From: Acanthornis magna
Taxonomy: Eukaryota > Chordata > Aves > Passeriformes > Acanthizidae
Reading direction: 5' to 3'
Assembly: GCA_036785705.1 (NCBI GenBank)
Contig: JAWUZG010000051.1
Coordinates: forward strand, 12,738,501-12,802,500
Length of the DNA stretch: 64,000 bases
Shown piece by piece: positions 62,956-64,000 of this stretch. The position numbers and the translations under genes are program-made. A model generated the notes under the pieces. That model had not been told where the DNA came from and did no database searches. It saw nothing but the letters and a program-made list of their open reading frames with translations. Within the stretch, counting starts at the first letter, position 1; each line of letters begins with the position of its first letter.

Positions 62956-63940
62956 ACTGAACAAAAGCAATCTGTTACACAATACCTATTAGCTAAAAGA
63001 GTGGAGGAAAAATAATTGAAGATGCAGGGGGTATGGGTTTTTTTTTCACAGAACTGAAAAATGACATTGAGTTTCAAATATTTTTTGTTCTTACTGGAGA
63101 TGAAACAATATAAAAATTTTAGTAATCCAAATTTCCTGCTTCGAAATGGCATCAGATCATGTTTGAAATAGAGACAACAAGGGGTGCCAGGCCAAAGGGG
63201 GCAAAAGTAGAGATTTGATAAGACTTCATTTTAATTTATATAAAGTAGGCACTTCTAAAGAAGGCTTGGGTGAAATTTAAAGACAAAGGAAAAATAGTAA
63301 CATTGGCCTAAGGTACCAACAAGTAGTTAGAACATTAAGGTAATGACAACAGTTTAAAGGAATGGTGACAGACCCACAGTGCTCATAGCCAGCATGCCAA
63401 GCAGAGAGTGAGGCACTGGTTTGTTAGCAAAGAATCTTCTCAGTGGTTGATTGGAGAAGTGTCTGGTAAGTCTGTCCTCCAAATATAACCATCAGGGACA
63501 GCAACCTACTATGACTCATTTATAAACATCACCAGTTTATAGGAGTTTGCACCAGCTCAAGGAGTTTGCTGAACAGTGGAAATTCAGTTGACGCTCAGAA
63601 GAATGACCCAGGGCATGAAGTCATTTTCCCTTAGTGACAAAGGGGAGGCAACAGTGGATTCACACAAATAATGAGAAGTTCAGAAACTGCAGAGAACTCC
63701 CTCATGTTGGTCTTCAAGATTTTGGTGGGACAAGCCATATGTGGTGATCTTCCTCCTCTCTCCTCCCCCTCCCAGTTTATCCAGACAAGCACTACTCTTT
63801 ACAGGTTATTCAAATGCCGAGTTTTATGTTTTGTTGTTTAGCCATCCTGGAATAGTTGATATGGAAAAACTTTGCAACAATGGACAGAATGTTCAATACA
63901 TTCATTTTTCCCACATATATCTTAGAAGTGTCTCAGTAGA
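62956..63940. other. Non-coding
   Basis: No gene or transposon recognised. Moderately AT-rich, with a T run near 63040. Confidence 0.5.
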
Positions 63941-63977
63941 TTTTTTGTTTTGTTTTGTTTTGTTTTGTTTTGTTTTT
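63941..63977 (+). repeat. (TTTTG)6 microsatellite
   Basis: Regular G every five bases (63947 to 63972) within T. It ends with TTTTTCCC close to the window edge. Confidence 0.9.
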
Positions 63978-64000
63978 CCCAAATGTTCTCCAGAAAAAAT

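Overview
The window reads as ordinary avian nuclear DNA. It is AT-rich apart from one CpG island, has no long open reading frame, and contains at least nine fragments of the CR1 LINE. Several of these end in the ATTCTATGATT-type tail typical of bird CR1 copies. Older amniote CR1 copies and MIR-like SINE fragments are also present. The species cannot be read from the sequence. No rRNA, tRNA, CRISPR array, phage, operon or bacterial signal was seen.

Layout. 1-14.1 kb: non-coding DNA with a MIR apparently split by an insert (1.44-1.85 kb), a GC-rich block behind a strong splice acceptor (2.47-3.18 kb), a MIR near 9.15 kb, and two phase-compatible candidate exons (5932-6043 and 13060-13132/13170). 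14.1-24.7 kb: CR1 copies at 14.1 kb (minus), 17.1 kb (plus), 21.5 kb (minus) and an old plus copy at 24.4 kb. 24.7-51.5 kb: repeat-poor AT-rich DNA with a short CR1 tail at 32.5 kb, old CR1 pieces at 37.4 and 45.8 kb, a perfect 12-bp inverted repeat near 36.2 kb and a G-run plus (TTTG)n tract at 42.0 kb. 51.5-52.4 kb: the only CpG island, with two E-boxes, a degenerate 22-bp tandem motif and two consensus splice donors on the minus strand. 52.4-64 kb: MIR fragments, a CR1 at 56.5 kb (plus), a 160-bp homopyrimidine microsatellite at 57.5 kb, a CR1 at 61.9 kb (minus) that still encodes the first reverse-transcriptase aspartate motif, and a (TTTTG)n repeat at the right edge.

No complete protein-coding gene can be assigned. 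The best gene-related signals are the CpG island, which probably marks a promoter of unknown direction (minus slightly favoured), and a few short splice-bounded open segments. In AT-rich DNA of this length several such segments are expected by chance, so they are given low confidence. No novel molecular system is evident.
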